Shown piece after piece: positions 7,119 through 7,955 of a stretch of 7,955 nt of DNA. The notes under the pieces were generated by a model, which was not told the DNA's origin, did no database searches, and saw only the letters and a list, made by a program, of their open reading frames with translations. How positions within the stretch are numbered: the stretch's first letter is position 1; every line of letters starts with the position of its first letter. The position numbers and the translations under genes were made by a program. Source of the stretch: Bacteroidota bacterium (lineage in GTDB: Bacteria > Bacteroidota > Bacteroidia > M30B66). The DNA lies in NCBI GenBank assembly GCA_947497195.1, contig CANMGM010000100.1, positions 1 to 7,955 of the forward strand, written 5' to 3'.

Positions 7119-7415
7119 GTAGGAGCTTCGAACAATACCTTCCTGTCATTGATTGCAGTCGCTTTCCCGATTACATATACCTACACCAATTAGAACGGCT
7201 GCTCGGGAACTGTCTCGGATGAAATTCAGTCTGTGATATGAACGGCCTAGGAAGCGAATCGCACAAATGAAATCCGGTTATTTCCAAATTCAGCCCAAAA
7301 CGTAATTACGCTCGAATTAAATGGAACGCAAGTCCGTTCGGCCGAGGTACTTGATTTATGTGGCCGCGTTATGCATCTCGAATCGGTTCAAATTCTCACT
7401 GTATCAATTCAGTTC
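7116..7415 (+). pseudogene. Decayed second copy of the surface-protein C-terminal region
   Basis: This segment corresponds to residues 1100-1199 of the 1229-residue surface protein and includes most of the T9SS sorting domain. In the parental frame it has three stops: TAG at 7191 (parent CAG), TGA at 7239 (parent TGC) and TAG at 7248 (parent TTG). It lacks the final 30 codons, removed by a deletion of about 156 bp. No start codon, promoter or coding region upstream would make it a gene. Mismatches to the parent fall 8, 10 and 20 on codon positions 1, 2 and 3, as expected if one copy stayed under selection and the other drifted. Confidence 0.88.
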
Positions 7416-7418
7416 TTT

Positions 7419-7454
7419 TCAGGCGAATTGATTCGCTCGATTTAAGTCACCTGA
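7419..7454. other. Second, diverged copy of the terminator hairpin
   Basis: TCAGG (7419-7423) pairs with CCTGA (7450-7454), and the inner arms pair down to a 2-base CT loop (7436-7437). Three mismatches interrupt the stem (C-A, A-G and T-T). Relative to the copy at 7033, one outer pair changed from C-G to A-T on both arms, keeping the pairing. The T-tract is broken (ATTCATTTC). It begins 6 bases beyond the receptor stop on the - strand, but no T-run follows in that direction, so it may mark the receptor mRNA 3' end without being a canonical terminator. Confidence 0.6.
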
Positions 7455-7460
7455 TTCATT

Positions 7461-7955
7461 TCAAAAGTTCCATCTAAATCCAGCATAGCCCATTGCTCCG
7501 TATGTTGGGCCCCAAATAAATGAGGCGTCAAAAAATGGACTCTGTGGATGCTCGGGCGATATAATTTGCCGTTTTTGAATTACGTTTAACAGGTTTTCTC
7601 CGCCAATATAAATCGCAAATTTTCCCAGATTGCGTGTAATTTGTCCATTTAACAGGGTGTAAGCAGGAGAACGGTTGGGTAGACGATAAGCTTCTTCATT
7701 ACCCAAGGTTGAAGGCAAACGCTTGCTGCCAATATAATTTGCAGTAACATCCACTAGCCATTTATCGCGACGCGAGTGAAAGCTTAGGTTTACCAAAGCA
7801 CGGTGGGCTGGTGTAAAAGGACGTTCAATATTACCGGTTGAGGTGTAGAAAACCCGCGCATCAGTATAGCGATAAGCCAGTTTAAGGTCGAATCGTGCAG
7901 AAATTTCCTGGTAATAATCAAGCTGAATGCTTGCAGCTGATGTTTTGCCTTCTAC
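7461..7955 (-). CDS. TonB-dependent outer-membrane receptor, C-terminal 164 residues
   Basis: The frame is open on the - strand from the right window edge to the TGA at 7461-7463; the TTG at 7796 is not a real start because the frame continues upstream. The fragment shows alternating beta-strand patterns of a TonB-dependent receptor barrel. It has KLAYRYTDARVFY, then RPFTPAHRALVNLSF, NYIGSKRLPS, GGENLLNVIQKRQIISPEHP and FFDASFIWGPTYG. The last strand ends in aromatic Phe (FRWNF), as expected for recognition by the outer-membrane assembly machinery. Such receptors import siderophores, metals, cobalamin or glycans using TonB energy. The substrate-defining plug lies outside the window, so specificity cannot be assigned. 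The NLLNVIQKRQIISPEHP and FIWGP region resembles carboxypeptidase-regulatory-like receptors of Bacteroidota. The gene is convergent with the surface-protein gene. Confidence 0.92.
   Translation of the reverse strand, partial: VEGKTSAASIQLDYYQEISARFDLKLAYRYTDARVFYTSTGNIERPFTPAHRALVNLSFHSRRDKWLVDVTANYIGSKRLPSTLGNEEAYRLPNRSPAYTLLNGQITRNLGKFAIYIGGENLLNVIQKRQIISPEHPQSPFFDASFIWGPTYGAMGYAGFRWNF

Larger units (their letters stand above)
6576..7510. repeat. Ancient 540-bp tandem duplication spanning two convergent gene ends
   Basis: Copy 1 is 6576-7115 and copy 2 begins at 7116. The first 300 bases of each copy align without gaps at a constant offset of 540, with 38 mismatches by hand count (about 87% identity). 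Copy 2 then lacks about 156 bases and resumes with the terminator hairpin and the receptor gene end, up to GGGC at 7507-7510. At the junction, GGC (7116-7118) fits both parents: GGC at 6576-6578 in the surface-protein gene and GGC at 7508-7510 in the receptor gene. The ancestral arrangement was therefore surface-protein tail, hairpin, receptor tail. No transposase, terminal inverted repeat or integrase is present. Confidence 0.88.

Noticed and set aside
6576..7415. Assembly error creating a false duplicate
   Set aside because: The copies differ at about 13% of aligned positions and by a 156-base deletion, far more than sequencing or assembly error would give.
6576..7510. Insertion sequence or phase-variable cassette as the source of the repeated DNA
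   Set aside because: There is no transposase, invertase, terminal inverted repeat or target duplication. The copies are in direct orientation and the second carries stops. A simple tandem duplication is sufficient.

Overview
This window comes from a member of the Bacteroidota, probably a Flavobacteriales-like lineage. The evidence is a large secreted protein ending in a type IX secretion (T9SS) sorting domain, the barrel end of a TonB-dependent receptor, promoter-like TAnnTTTG elements in place of sigma70 boxes, and the absence of clear Shine-Dalgarno sequences.

Layout. Positions 3-1043 (+) hold the 3' part of a gene for a cysteine-motif protein of unknown function; it is open at the left edge. 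After a 167-base gap, a tight three-gene operon runs on the + strand: yicC (1211-2071), gmk (GTG start at 2068, overlapping the yicC stop) and nadD (2642-3217). These encode a YicC-family endoribonuclease, guanylate kinase and nicotinate-nucleotide adenylyltransferase, so the operon joins RNA turnover, GMP phosphorylation and NAD synthesis. Next is a 1229-residue surface protein gene (3279-6968, +). It encodes a signal peptide, an N-terminal beta domain, six cysteine-rich repeats of 136-141 residues, an Ig-like region and a T9SS C-terminal domain. The gene ends before a strong rho-independent terminator (7033-7076). At the right edge, 7461-7955 (-) encodes the last 164 residues of a TonB-dependent outer-membrane receptor, convergent with the surface-protein gene.

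The most informative structure is the gap between the two convergent genes. It is not random spacer but an old tandem duplication of 540 bp. The unit ran from inside the T9SS-domain coding region, through the terminator hairpin, into the last codons of the receptor gene. The inner copies of both gene ends have decayed: a + strand relic of the surface-protein tail with three in-frame stops (7116-7415) and a - strand relic of the receptor tail (7075-7118). The outer copies stay attached to the working genes. The junction has a 3-base microhomology, and a later deletion of about 156 bp removed part of the second copy.

I see no CRISPR array, tRNA, rRNA, transposase or defence system. The genes are ordinary for the phylum apart from the unidentified first gene and the surface protein, whose ligand is unknown.
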